From WVZL01 sp041862375 (GTDB taxonomy: Bacteria; Acidobacteriota; Aminicenantia; Aminicenantales; Aminicenantaceae), in the NCBI GenBank assembly GCA_041862375.1, contig JBGVTE010000004.1, forward strand, positions 1 through 6,632: DNA of 6,632 nt. The letters are read 5' to 3'. How positions within the stretch are numbered: the stretch's first letter is position 1; every line of letters starts with the position of its first letter. The notes beneath the pieces are model-generated. The model saw only the letters and a list, made by a program, of their open reading frames with translations, ran no database searches and was not told where the DNA came from. Both the position numbers and the translations under genes were made by a program. Below are positions 1 to 5,834 of the stretch, piece by piece.

Positions 1-26
1 TGGGGGTCTCCCCATTGTCTAGACAG
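1..26 (+). repeat. IS right terminal inverted repeat (orfB-distal end)
   Basis: The outer 26 bases match 1373-1348 on the minus strand at 18 of 26 positions. The agreement is concentrated in TCTCCCCA (7-14) and GACAG (22-26). The repeat lies downstream of orfB and starts with the TG dinucleotide expected at an IS3 terminus. The tip (bases 2-12) also contains a small self-complementary GGGG-TCT-CCCC arrangement that the other end lacks. Confidence 0.8.
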
Positions 27-40
27 AAAATAGGCTTCTT

Positions 41-61
41 TAAGGTGTATTTTGTACCTGC
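41..61 (+). repeat. Inner subterminal repeat of the IS, orfB-distal copy
   Basis: This 21-base block starts TAAGGTG and ends ACCTGC. It recurs in inverted orientation at 1342-1323 with one substitution and one single-base gap. It sits 40 bases in from its end of the element, against 31 bases for the partner. It may be an internal transposase-binding site, which is an inference from its conservation inside otherwise diverged ends. Confidence 0.75.
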
Positions 62-151
62 ATTGAATGATTTCATAGTATCCGCCATTTTGTCAAAAAA
101 ACAAAGCTCTGAGAGCCTCTATAATCAACAATCTCTTCCTTACCCATGTTC

Positions 152-988
152 TTACCTATAAGCAAAAACAGCTTTTTGTACCGATGGTATTTCATAATAG
201 ACTTCTTGGGGTGTCCGGTATTCTAATGATTCGTGAGGCCTTTCGTTGTTATAAAAATCAAAATAAAAGGCTAGCCTCTCTTTAGCCTCGGATACACTCC
301 GATAATCATAGAGATAAACTTCCTCGTATTTGATCGTCCGCCACAGCCTCTCAACGAAGATATTGTCATAGAGTCGGCCGCGGCCGTCCATACTGATGCG
401 AATGTCTTCTCCTTTCAAAACGTCAATAAAATCTTCACTCGTATACTGCGGACCCTGATCTGAATTGAAAACCTCAGGGTTTGAAATCTTCAATGCTTTC
501 CTAAGAGCATCAATACAAAACTCTTTTTCCAGGGTTATCGAAAGCTCCGAGGATAGGATATAACGACTGAACCAATCCATGATTACGACCAGGTAGACAA
601 ACCCATGAAGAAGCCGGATGTAGGTTATATCCGAGCACCAAACCTGATCCGCATGATCTATCGTAACTCCTTTTAACAGATAAGGATACTTCTTATGTTC
701 AAGATACGATTTACTCAAACGAGGCTTTGGATAGACAGCATAAAGCCCCATCAACCGTATAAGCCTTCGTATCCTTTTTTCGTTAACCCAATGTCCCTGG
801 CGACAAAGCCAGGCCGTCATCTTGGGCACTCCAAAAAAGGGAGTCCTGGTGTACTGCTCATCAATAAGCCTCATCAGATATTCGTTATACGAGTCATCCC
901 TCTCAGATCTGTAGTAATAGGATGATCGATTCAATCCTAGAAGCTCACACTGCCTGGAGACTGAAATCATTTTATTTGCCGCTTCCAC
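152..988 (-). CDS. IS3-family transposase OrfB (DDE integrase-type catalytic subunit)
   Basis: This is the catalytic part of the IS3 transposase, normally made as an OrfAB fusion that cuts and joins the IS ends. In order it has an N-terminal stretch typical of OrfB (SRQCELLGLNRSSYYY, about residues 11-26), an HTH_21-like region (about 36-93), an integrase core (about 109-210) and a C-terminal segment with YNNERPHESL (246-255). The acidic triad is visible as D120 (in WCSDITY), D177 (in NSDQGPQYTS) and E213 (in FVERLWR). The D-to-E gap of 35 residues is the family signature. No internal stops are seen and the length (278 aa) is normal, so the domain looks functional. The start used here is GTG at 988 (MEAANK), but the frame is open upstream to 1030, directly after the A9 tract. 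The natural product is therefore probably the transframe fusion rather than a free OrfB. Confidence 0.93.
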   Translation of the reverse strand: MEAANKMISVSRQCELLGLNRSSYYYRSERDDSYNEYLMRLIDEQYTRTPFFGVPKMTAWLCRQGHWVNEKRIRRLIRLMGLYAVYPKPRLSKSYLEHKKYPYLLKGVTIDHADQVWCSDITYIRLLHGFVYLVVIMDWFSRYILSSELSITLEKEFCIDALRKALKISNPEVFNSDQGPQYTSEDFIDVLKGEDIRISMDGRGRLYDNIFVERLWRTIKYEEVYLYDYRSVSEAKERLAFYFDFYNNERPHESLEYRTPQEVYYEIPSVQKAVFAYR

Positions 989-1005
989 TTCTTTCCTCTT
1001 CTCTT

Positions 1006-1296
1006 TTACAGGAGCTTTTGCGATTTTTTTTTAAGCCAGTCCAACTCCACTTTCAACTGGCCGATCTGACGATAGAGCTCAGATATCAACTCTTCCTGAT
1101 CTACATCTTTCTTCTTTCGACGGTCAGTGAAGAGCTCAGGAAGCAGTTCCAGAAGCTGCCTTCGCCACTTGCTAATCTGGTTGGCATGGACCCCAAATTC
1201 ATTGGACAGCTCAGCTAATGTTTTCTCTCCTTTTACAGCTTCCAAAGCGACTTTGGCTCTAAAGGTGGCATCATATCTTTTTCGCATATTGACCAT
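1006..1296 (-). CDS. IS3-family transposase OrfA (helix-turn-helix, leucine zipper)
   Basis: OrfA is the DNA-binding half of the IS3 transposase. It recognises the IS ends and oligomerises, and when made alone it usually acts as a regulator. Of its 96 residues, about 8-47 form an HTH (RYDATFRAKVALEA, then TLAELSNEFGVHANQISKWRR). This is followed by a basic stretch (RRKKKD, 59-64) and a leucine-zipper-like coil with hydrophobic residues at I71, L74, I78, L81, L85 and L88. The ATG at 1296 is supported by a strong GGAGGAGG at 1313-1306. M4 is a possible alternative start but is less well placed. The stop at 1008-1006 lies just downstream of orfB's open frame, and a -1 shift on the A9 run at 1032-1024 joins the two. 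Length and architecture are typical. Confidence 0.92.
   Translation of the reverse strand: MVNMRKRYDATFRAKVALEAVKGEKTLAELSNEFGVHANQISKWRRQLLELLPELFTDRRKKKDVDQEELISELYRQIGQLKVELDWLKKKSQKLL
1024..1032 (-). other. Programmed -1 frameshift site (A9 slippery run) joining orfA and orfB
   Basis: Near the orfA end the minus strand reads CTT AAA AAA AAA TCG. This nine-A run contains A-AAA-AAA type heptamers. The orfB frame is the -1 frame: it has a TAA at 1033-1031, overlapping the start of the run, and is then open all the way through orfB. A shift on this run gives ...WLKKKIAKAPVKEKRKEV..., which continues into orfB. A GGAG at 1048-1045, 12 bases upstream of the run, could act as a Shine-Dalgarno-like stimulator. 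I saw no convincing downstream hairpin. Confidence 0.8.
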
Positions 1297-1305
1297 TTTA
1301 CCATA

Positions 1306-1313
1306 CCTCCTCC
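1306..1313 (-). promoter_or_regulatory. Ribosome binding site of orfA
   Basis: GGAGGAGG on the minus strand ends nine bases before the ATG at 1296. It is an unusually full match to the Shine-Dalgarno sequence and decides the orfA start in favour of MVNMRKR. Confidence 0.75.
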
Positions 1314-1317
1314 AAGG

Positions 1318-1983
1318 TTATGGCAGGTCAAAATCCACCTTATTGCACTGTCCAGTTTTTGGGGAGAGGCTCAATCCATCCTTCATTATCCTATAAAACT
1401 CACACAATAATGCTTCAGGGTTGCTTGTATGGTGAAGAACACCTTCGCAATATACATAATCAACACTCTGATCTTCCAAGGGAATAGTCAACATTGAATC
1501 CTGGATTAAAATCAGATCAATTCTGTCAAGGTCAATATTATGGAGCGACATTCGATGCGCGGCGAGGCGCAATGCTTTCTCCGAAATATCAATTCCGATG
1601 ATTTTTCTGGCTCGACTACGCAGGGCAAATCCTATTAAATCATGTCCAGGTCCACATCCATAATCAAGTATAATCTCATTATAGTGGTCTCCATACAATC
1701 CCATGATCTCCTTCCACATAGGGTATTTCTTAAATCTCTGCTTTATGTATGCCTTCGATTGCCAAACATTCTTAAAGGTTGGCGTAAAAACAGTATGGTC
1801 TTCCCAGTATGTATTAACAGGTGTACTACCCTTATTCTCTCTCTTATCGATTATACATGGCTGAGCTGCTGGCTGTTGAAATTGTGCTATTGTATTCCAA
1901 AGTACATCTCGCGTAAAAACTATGCTCAACCTAATAGCCTTTTTCGCTGTTGCCTTTAGTAATCTTTTTACTTTGGATATCAC
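1318..1983 (-). CDS. Class I SAM-dependent methyltransferase, 3' end lost to IS insertion
   Basis: Only the first 203 codons (1983-1375) are host sequence. The last 18 residues (204-221, starting LSLSPKTG) and the stop at 1320-1318 come from the IS left end. The SAM-binding fold is clear: motif I ILDYGCGPG (105-113), the acidic residue of GIDIS (130-134) at the end of the next strand, a QDS segment (161-163), then DYVYCEGVLHHTSNPE (175-190), typical of Methyltransf_11/25-type enzymes. The break follows EFYRIMKDG, just before the C-terminal strands, so the product is probably unstable or inactive. The start is GTG, supported by GAGGAG about six bases upstream. The N-terminal 40 residues are basic and amphipathic. 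The natural substrate is unknown; the setting beside a polysaccharide exporter suggests glycan O-methylation, possibly chain capping (inference). The rest of the gene should lie beyond base 1. Confidence 0.85.
   Translation of the reverse strand: MISKVKRLLKATAKKAIRLSIVFTRDVLWNTIAQFQQPAAQPCIIDKRENKGSTPVNTYWEDHTVFTPTFKNVWQSKAYIKQRFKKYPMWKEIMGLYGDHYNEIILDYGCGPGHDLIGFALRSRARKIIGIDISEKALRLAAHRMSLHNIDLDRIDLILIQDSMLTIPLEDQSVDYVYCEGVLHHTSNPEALLCEFYRIMKDGLSLSPKTGQCNKVDFDLP
1323..1342 (-). repeat. Inner subterminal repeat of the IS, orfA-proximal copy
   Basis: This 20-base block on the minus strand matches 41-61 of the plus strand (starts TAAGGTG, ends ACCTGC). It lies between the outer repeat and the orfA ribosome binding site, so a transposase bound here could also affect orfA expression (inference). 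Confidence 0.75.
1348..1373 (-). repeat. IS left terminal inverted repeat (orfA-proximal end)
   Basis: Read on the minus strand from 1373 it begins TGAGCCTCTCCCCA and ends in GGACAG, pairing with bases 1-26 of the plus strand. It lies upstream of orfA. It also forms the new 3' end of the interrupted methyltransferase frame, encoding most of that frame's foreign tail. Confidence 0.85.
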
Positions 1984-2074
1984 CTGAACTCCTCTCAGTC
2001 TCCCTTTCTATTGATTCTTAAAAAGGGCACTGTAAAGAAGGTAGCGGATAAAATATTTAATAGAGAAGAGGAAA
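1984..2074 (-). other. Short intergenic spacer between radical SAM gene and methyltransferase
   Basis: These 91 bases contain the methyltransferase ribosome binding site and a weak inverted repeat, CCCTTT...AAAGGG, with a 14-base loop. It is not followed by a T-run in the transcription direction, so I do not call a terminator. No convincing promoter was found, and co-transcription with the upstream genes is the simplest reading. Confidence 0.4.
1989..1994 (-). promoter_or_regulatory. Ribosome binding site supporting the GTG start of the methyltransferase
   Basis: The minus strand reads GAGGAG, then TTCAG, then GTG at 1983. The good match and short spacing support the GTG start over internal ATG codons. 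Confidence 0.6.
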
Positions 2075-3586
2075 TCATCCCCAAAATTTTTTAGGAAAAA
2101 ACTCTTTCATATAAGCACGAAAATTTGGGAACTTATCTTTATTAATTAACCACTGCTTTATATCCTCTAACAGCCTATTTATATTAACAAGTTTTCTTCC
2201 TGAACTTGGGAATAATTTCATTCCTACATACAAGACCCAGTAAAATAGTGATTTGATTGTGAGTATTTTTTTTCTTTCTTTACGATTCAGCAAATAACCA
2301 CCGTGAAACACAACTGACGTACTCTCTACGAGTGCTTCTCTAACATCATCCAATCGGAAAAATGCGAGCTCCCCATACTTTTTTTTCCACCCGATGAGGG
2401 TAATATCTTTCCATGTTAAACCATCGCGTTTCAGCCACCAGTTCTCAAGCCCCCAGTCATCCTTGTATGAATAGTAAAGCTCAGTACCAGGATAGGGAAC
2501 TATGAGACTGTAATACAGGCCTTCATCATAGAACTTAATCGCGTGTCGTAATGTCTGCCTAATAGTCTCAGGTGTCTCCCAAGGAAAGCCTAAAATGTAA
2601 TTAGTTGTATAAGGAATTTCTGCTTCTTCTGTCCATGACAATGCTCTATTTATTCTTTCTAAATTTATCCCTTTTTTGAGCCTTACTAGAGAAGAGTCAT
2701 CTCCGTGCTCGATTCCATAATCAATTGATATGCATCCTGATTCCTTCATCAAGGACAGCAGCTCTGGATTCACAAGATTTATTCTTGTGACACAGGCATA
2801 CTGTATGACCATTTTTTCTTTAATAATTTGATTGAGAAGTGACAGAGTATGCTTTCTATTTGCAGCGAAGCTGTCATCAACGAACATAAATTTATCAATT
2901 CCATACTTAGCTTTTAAAAACTTGATTTCCTCGATAATAAAAGATGGTTGACGAAATCTATACTTACGACCCATTACTAAATTGGAGCAATACGTGCATC
3001 TCCCCGGACAACCTCTGGCTGTGAGAATAGAACCAAAAGGCGGACCAAAACGACCGCTGTAATTTTTACGATTGAATAACTCTACAGCTGGCAAAGGAAT
3101 ACTATCGAGGTTTTGGATTAATGCCCTGGGAGGATTATGGATCACTGTGCCATTAGATACATAACTTAATCCATGAATCTCATCCACGGATCTCTCGCCT
3201 TTGAGGTACTGGATTAATTCGACAAATGTCTCTTCACCTTCACCTCTTACGACAAAGCTGGCTCCAAAAGTGAATGGTTCCTCTGAGAGCACCATAGGAT
3301 GAGGACCTCCAACAACAATTGGAATTTTAAGTGAACGTAACATGCCTATTAGTCTATATGCTTTCCTGGCAAAATCTGTGTATATAGTGATTCCGATGAG
3401 ATCTGGATTATAGTCCCTCGCATCTGCTACAATCTGATCATCGGTTATATTCACATTAGATGCGTCAGCGTCTACTATTTTTACCTTGCATTGTACTTGC
3501 TGTGCTACTGCAGCAATGTATGCGAGCCCCAGGGGTATGTCATTAGTTCTATTGGAAAACTGAGGATTAATGAGCATAATCTTCAT
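2075..3586 (-). CDS. B12-binding radical SAM enzyme
   Basis: A 503-aa enzyme of the cobalamin-binding (class B-like) radical SAM group. These enzymes use a 4Fe-4S cluster and SAM to make a radical, often for methylation of unactivated carbon or other difficult steps. Residues 1-130 resemble a B12-binding domain: a start like MKIMLINPQ, IPLGLAYIAA (17-26), PDLIGIT (61-67), VVGGPHP (91-97) and VVRGEGEETF (112-121). No classical DxHxxG cobalamin ligand is visible, as in many of these proteins. The radical SAM core has GCPGRCTYC with C193, C197 and C200, then FVDDSF (235-240), GIEHGDD (291-297) and ILGFPWET (331-338). There is no cysteine after C285, so a SPASM-type auxiliary cluster is unlikely. 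The C-terminal 120 residues are not recognised. Its ATG overlaps the Wzt stop, implying coupled translation with the exporter. The substrate is unknown; glycan or lipid modification is inferred from context only. Confidence 0.88.
   Translation of the reverse strand: MKIMLINPQFSNRTNDIPLGLAYIAAVAQQVQCKVKIVDADASNVNITDDQIVADARDYNPDLIGITIYTDFARKAYRLIGMLRSLKIPIVVGGPHPMVLSEEPFTFGASFVVRGEGEETFVELIQYLKGERSVDEIHGLSYVSNGTVIHNPPRALIQNLDSIPLPAVELFNRKNYSGRFGPPFGSILTARGCPGRCTYCSNLVMGRKYRFRQPSFIIEEIKFLKAKYGIDKFMFVDDSFAANRKHTLSLLNQIIKEKMVIQYACVTRINLVNPELLSLMKESGCISIDYGIEHGDDSSLVRLKKGINLERINRALSWTEEAEIPYTTNYILGFPWETPETIRQTLRHAIKFYDEGLYYSLIVPYPGTELYYSYKDDWGLENWWLKRDGLTWKDITLIGWKKKYGELAFFRLDDVREALVESTSVVFHGGYLLNRKERKKILTIKSLFYWVLYVGMKLFPSSGRKLVNINRLLEDIKQWLINKDKFPNFRAYMKEFFPKKFWG
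3583..3586 (-). other. ATGA stop/start overlap coupling the ATPase gene and the radical SAM gene
   Basis: The minus strand reads ATGA at 3586-3583. The ATG starts the radical SAM gene and the TGA ends the ATPase gene. The upstream purine stretch GAAGAG is only a modest ribosome binding site, so re-initiation by ribosomes finishing the ATPase is plausible. Confidence 0.8.
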
Positions 3587-4887
3587 GGACTCTTCACGTT
3601 AATATGTTTCCAATGTAATATGGGTGCAGTAACTCCCCTTTTACCTTGTTGAATTATCCAGAAACGGGAAATAGGTTTTCCTTCAATAACAGTAAAAGAA
3701 AGCAATGGGTCAGGGCCAACTATTAATTGCCCATAATGCAAACCAATTACTGGAGAGATAAGGTACCTTCCAAGTTTAAGAAAATTAGCTGGAACCACGC
3801 ATTGAAGTATATTACGCCCCACTGTGAGAGTCGCCCAATCCTTTTCAGCTCCATCAGTGTGGTGGCTCCGAAAGAGAACTATTCCGTCTCCCGTTTTTAA
3901 GTCTAAACCTATATGCAGATTTTCCTCAAGACGAGCCAAGTCGAATTCAAACTCCACGATAATTGACTGATCCCTTTGGAATATGCTAGTTAAGTTACCG
4001 GATGAATCTCTTGTGCGCATTGAAACCAACTTTATTAGCTCATTTCCAGGTTGGGAAGATCTGTCATCCCATACCACTTCGGCCTCATTCATATTTTCAT
4101 AAGATACATATTCCTGGATTACTTTTTCAGGTTCATCATCCATAACTAATTTACCTTCATCCAGAAGAATTGCCCGATTACATAGGGCCCGTATAGCTAA
4201 CATGTTATGACTCACAAACAAAACTGTTCTGCCTTCTGCTGCCACATGGCCCATCTTTCCCAGACACTTTTTCTGGAATGCAATATCTCCCACTGCCAAC
4301 ACTTCATCCACAAGCAATATCTCAGGTTCCAGATGGGCTGCTACAGCGAAAGCAAGGCGTACGAACATACCACTGGAATAGCGCTTTACTGGAGTATCTA
4401 TGAATTTTTCTATTTCTGCAAAAGCAACGATTTCGTCGAGCTTTCTCCCGATTTCAGCCTTCTTCATTCCAAGGATTGCACCATTTAGAAAAACATTCTC
4501 CCTGCCAGTCAGTTCAGGATGAAAGCCAGTACCCACCTCAAGTAATGATCCCACTCTTCCTTGGATAAATGCACAACCTCTGGTGGGTTCTGTAATATTG
4601 GAAAGAATTTTCAATAAAGTAGTCTTCCCAGCTCCATTCCGGCCAATAATACCCAATACCTGCCCCTGGGGCACTTCGAATGAAATATCTCTCAATGCCC
4701 AAATAACATCTTCTTCTTTAGCATTTTCATCATCAAACCTAGTCAATCTTCGCAATCTGGCCAAGTTTCTCAAGGGGGCTGTAATTCCATCCTTAAGAAC
4801 TTCCCGAAAGGTCCTGTACTTTTTTTCCCTGAGCCCTATGCGGTAGCGTTTAGAGAGATTTTCAACAGTGATAACAGGCTTATTCAT
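3583..4887 (-). CDS. wzt: Wzt-type polysaccharide ABC exporter ATPase with C-terminal recognition domain
   Basis: The ATPase powers export of a finished, lipid-linked polysaccharide through the partner permease at the inner membrane. Residues 1-260 form the nucleotide-binding domain: Walker A GRNGAGKT (82-89), the segment LEVGTGFHPELTGREN (116-131) typical of Wzt/KpsT/TagH ATPases, the ABC signature YSSGM (170-174), Walker B ILLVDE (190-195) and the switch histidine H227 in FVSHN. Residues from about 270 to 434 form an extra domain like Wzt_C, a beta-sandwich fold. In E. coli O8/O9a-type systems it binds the modified non-reducing end of the O-antigen. The total of 434 aa suits a long Wzt rather than a short KpsT. 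The start ATG at 4887 is preceded by TGAGGA, which overlaps the permease stop codon. The natural glycan is not deducible from sequence. Confidence 0.93.
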   Translation of the reverse strand: MNKPVITVENLSKRYRIGLREKKYRTFREVLKDGITAPLRNLARLRRLTRFDDENAKEEDVIWALRDISFEVPQGQVLGIIGRNGAGKTTLLKILSNITEPTRGCAFIQGRVGSLLEVGTGFHPELTGRENVFLNGAILGMKKAEIGRKLDEIVAFAEIEKFIDTPVKRYSSGMFVRLAFAVAAHLEPEILLVDEVLAVGDIAFQKKCLGKMGHVAAEGRTVLFVSHNMLAIRALCNRAILLDEGKLVMDDEPEKVIQEYVSYENMNEAEVVWDDRSSQPGNELIKLVSMRTRDSSGNLTSIFQRDQSIIVEFEFDLARLEENLHIGLDLKTGDGIVLFRSHHTDGAEKDWATLTVGRNILQCVVPANFLKLGRYLISPVIGLHYGQLIVGPDPLLSFTVIEGKPISRFWIIQQGKRGVTAPILHWKHINVKSP

Positions 4888-4891
4888 TAGT

Positions 4892-4897
4892 CCTCAA
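4892..4897 (-). promoter_or_regulatory. Ribosome binding site of wzt overlapping the wzm stop codon
   Basis: The minus strand reads TTGAGGACTAATG. GAGGA, the Shine-Dalgarno for the ATG at 4887, shares bases with the TGA stop of the permease (4896-4894). This supports tight translational coupling and near-equal amounts of the two subunits. Confidence 0.65.
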
Positions 4898-5751
4898 ATT
4901 ATGTCCGCAAAATAACGTTCCATTTGTTTAAAATAAAATGCACCTAAAAGAAATAAAAATACACTTATTACTGCTGAGATTAATATAAGTTTAAAGGGAA
5001 ACGCTGTAGTTCCCAATAGTGCAGAACGAAAACCTTCTATTACTCCTACCATCGGGTTTAAGGCATATATCATCCGGAATCGCTCTGGAACCATTGAAGC
5101 AGGATAAACAACTGGTGAGGCAAACAGCCAAAATTGGATTATGAAAGGAATCGTATAACCGATATCCCTGTATTTAGCGTTTAGAGCGGCAAGAAATGAA
5201 CCTACTCCTGAAGCGGTCAGCACCATAACGATTATCAGTAAGGGCAACACAGCCGTAAGTGCAGTGGGGTGAATATGATAAAATAACATCATTCCAATCA
5301 AAACCACAAAAGCAATTGAAAAATCTAACAGTCCAGCAATCACAGGTGCAATCGGGATTATTATCCGTGGAAAATATACCTTGGTTATAAGGCTTTGTGA
5401 ACCGACGAGACTAAAACCAGAGTTTCTAATTGCGGTAGAAAAGTACGTCCAAGCTATCATAGCTGAGTAACTGAATATTGGATAAGGTACATTATCTGAA
5501 GGGATTTTAGCCAATCTTCCAAAAAATATAGTAAAAATGACCATAGCGGCGAATGGCTGAATAATTGCCCACAATCCCCCAAGAACTGTCTGCTTGTAGC
5601 GAACTTTAATACTTCTTACAACAAGGAAATAGAACAAGTCTCTGTACTGGATTAATTTTTTAAGATCAAAAAGCTGCCAGCCTTTTTTAGGTTGAATAAT
5701 AGTAACCGGAACTTTTGGCTCCACAGATCTGTTATTTGCCATGTTTTCCAT
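4894..5751 (-). CDS. wzm: Wzm-type polysaccharide ABC exporter permease (ABC-2 family)
   Basis: This is the membrane half of the exporter. It dimerises and, with the Wzt ATPase, moves lipid-linked O-polysaccharide to the periplasmic face. Its 285 aa are normal for Wzm/TagG/KpsM-like ABC2_membrane proteins. An N-terminal cytoplasmic stretch is followed by the hallmark RDLFYFLVVRSIKVRYKQT (37-55) and LGGLWAIIQP (57-66). Hydrophobic segments lie at about 59-78, 90-106, 133-157, 167-190, 199-216 and 254-274. The family motifs LITKVYFPR (121-129), NAKYRDIGY (191-199) and NPMVGVIEGFRSALLG (232-247) are all present. The stop lies six bases before the ATPase start, so the two are translated together. 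The ATG at 5751 has AAGGA about nine bases upstream; M4 is an alternative start. Confidence 0.93.
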   Translation of the reverse strand: MENMANNRSVEPKVPVTIIQPKKGWQLFDLKKLIQYRDLFYFLVVRSIKVRYKQTVLGGLWAIIQPFAAMVIFTIFFGRLAKIPSDNVPYPIFSYSAMIAWTYFSTAIRNSGFSLVGSQSLITKVYFPRIIIPIAPVIAGLLDFSIAFVVLIGMMLFYHIHPTALTAVLPLLIIVMVLTASGVGSFLAALNAKYRDIGYTIPFIIQFWLFASPVVYPASMVPERFRMIYALNPMVGVIEGFRSALLGTTAFPFKLILISAVISVFLFLLGAFYFKQMERYFADII

Positions 5752-5834
5752 TAGCTGTAATCCTTGTAAATAATGTAGGTACCTAAAAATAAGTAGATAG
5801 GCGAATTATATTTATCTATGTAGATATAGACTTT
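5752..5834 (-). promoter_or_regulatory. AT-rich gap upstream of wzm with possible promoter and small palindromes
   Basis: This 83-base gap separates the membrane glycosyltransferase-like gene from the exporter. On the minus strand it has a perfect TATAAT at 5810-5805, but no good -35 hexamer at the usual distance (AAGTCT at 5833-5828 is a poor match). It also holds a 10-base palindrome, TAGGTACCTA, at 5776-5785 and an inverted pair TATCTA-TG-TAGATA at 5813-5826. The wzm ribosome binding site AAGGA lies near 5763-5767. A promoter or regulator site is possible but unproven. Confidence 0.3.

Larger units (their letters stand above)
1..1373 (-). mobile_element. IS3-family insertion sequence, apparently complete (about 1373 bp)
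   Basis: An IS carrying orfA and orfB on the minus strand, inserted in the 3' part of a methyltransferase gene. The two ends match as imperfect inverted repeats: the plus strand from base 1 begins TGGGGGTCTCCCC, and the minus strand from base 1373 begins TGAGCCTCTCCCC. Over the outer 26 bases 18 agree, and a second inner block (41-61 against 1342-1323) agrees almost perfectly. Both ends have the TG...CA termini usual for IS3 elements, and the length suits the family (about 1.2-1.6 kb). The host reading frame stops exactly at the right end, which independently supports that boundary. The left boundary falls on the first base of the window, so the other flank and the expected short target duplication cannot be checked; the bases next to the right end are ATC on the plus strand. 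I do not assign a subgroup. Confidence 0.9.

Noticed and set aside
1..26. Possible circle-junction promoter: TAGACA at 21-16 on the minus strand as a -35 box facing out of the IS
   Set aside because: The -35 is a good match, but the opposite IS end would place TGAGCC where a -10 box is needed, which is a poor match.
106..118. GCTCT/AGAGC palindrome after orfB as a terminator
   Set aside because: The loop would be a single base and no T-run follows in the transcription direction.
695..925. Plus-strand open frame of 76 codons inside orfB
   Set aside because: It is a shadow of orfB, with no recognisable domain or start signal.
922..1218. Plus-strand open frame of 98 codons opposite the transposase genes
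   Set aside because: It is antisense to orfA and orfB, which have clear family motifs; it lacks a ribosome binding site and its protein resembles nothing known.
1642..1959. Plus-strand open frame of 105 codons opposite the methyltransferase
   Set aside because: The minus-strand frame has full SAM-binding motifs and a good ribosome binding site; the plus-strand product has none.
2002..2030. Inverted repeat CCCTTT/AAAGGG as a terminator after the radical SAM gene
   Set aside because: The stem is six base pairs with a 14-base loop and there is no following T-run, so it does not meet intrinsic terminator criteria.
4207..4846. Two plus-strand open frames opposite the ATPase domain
   Set aside because: They are antisense to conserved Walker and signature motifs, and their lengths are expected by chance opposite a conserved gene.
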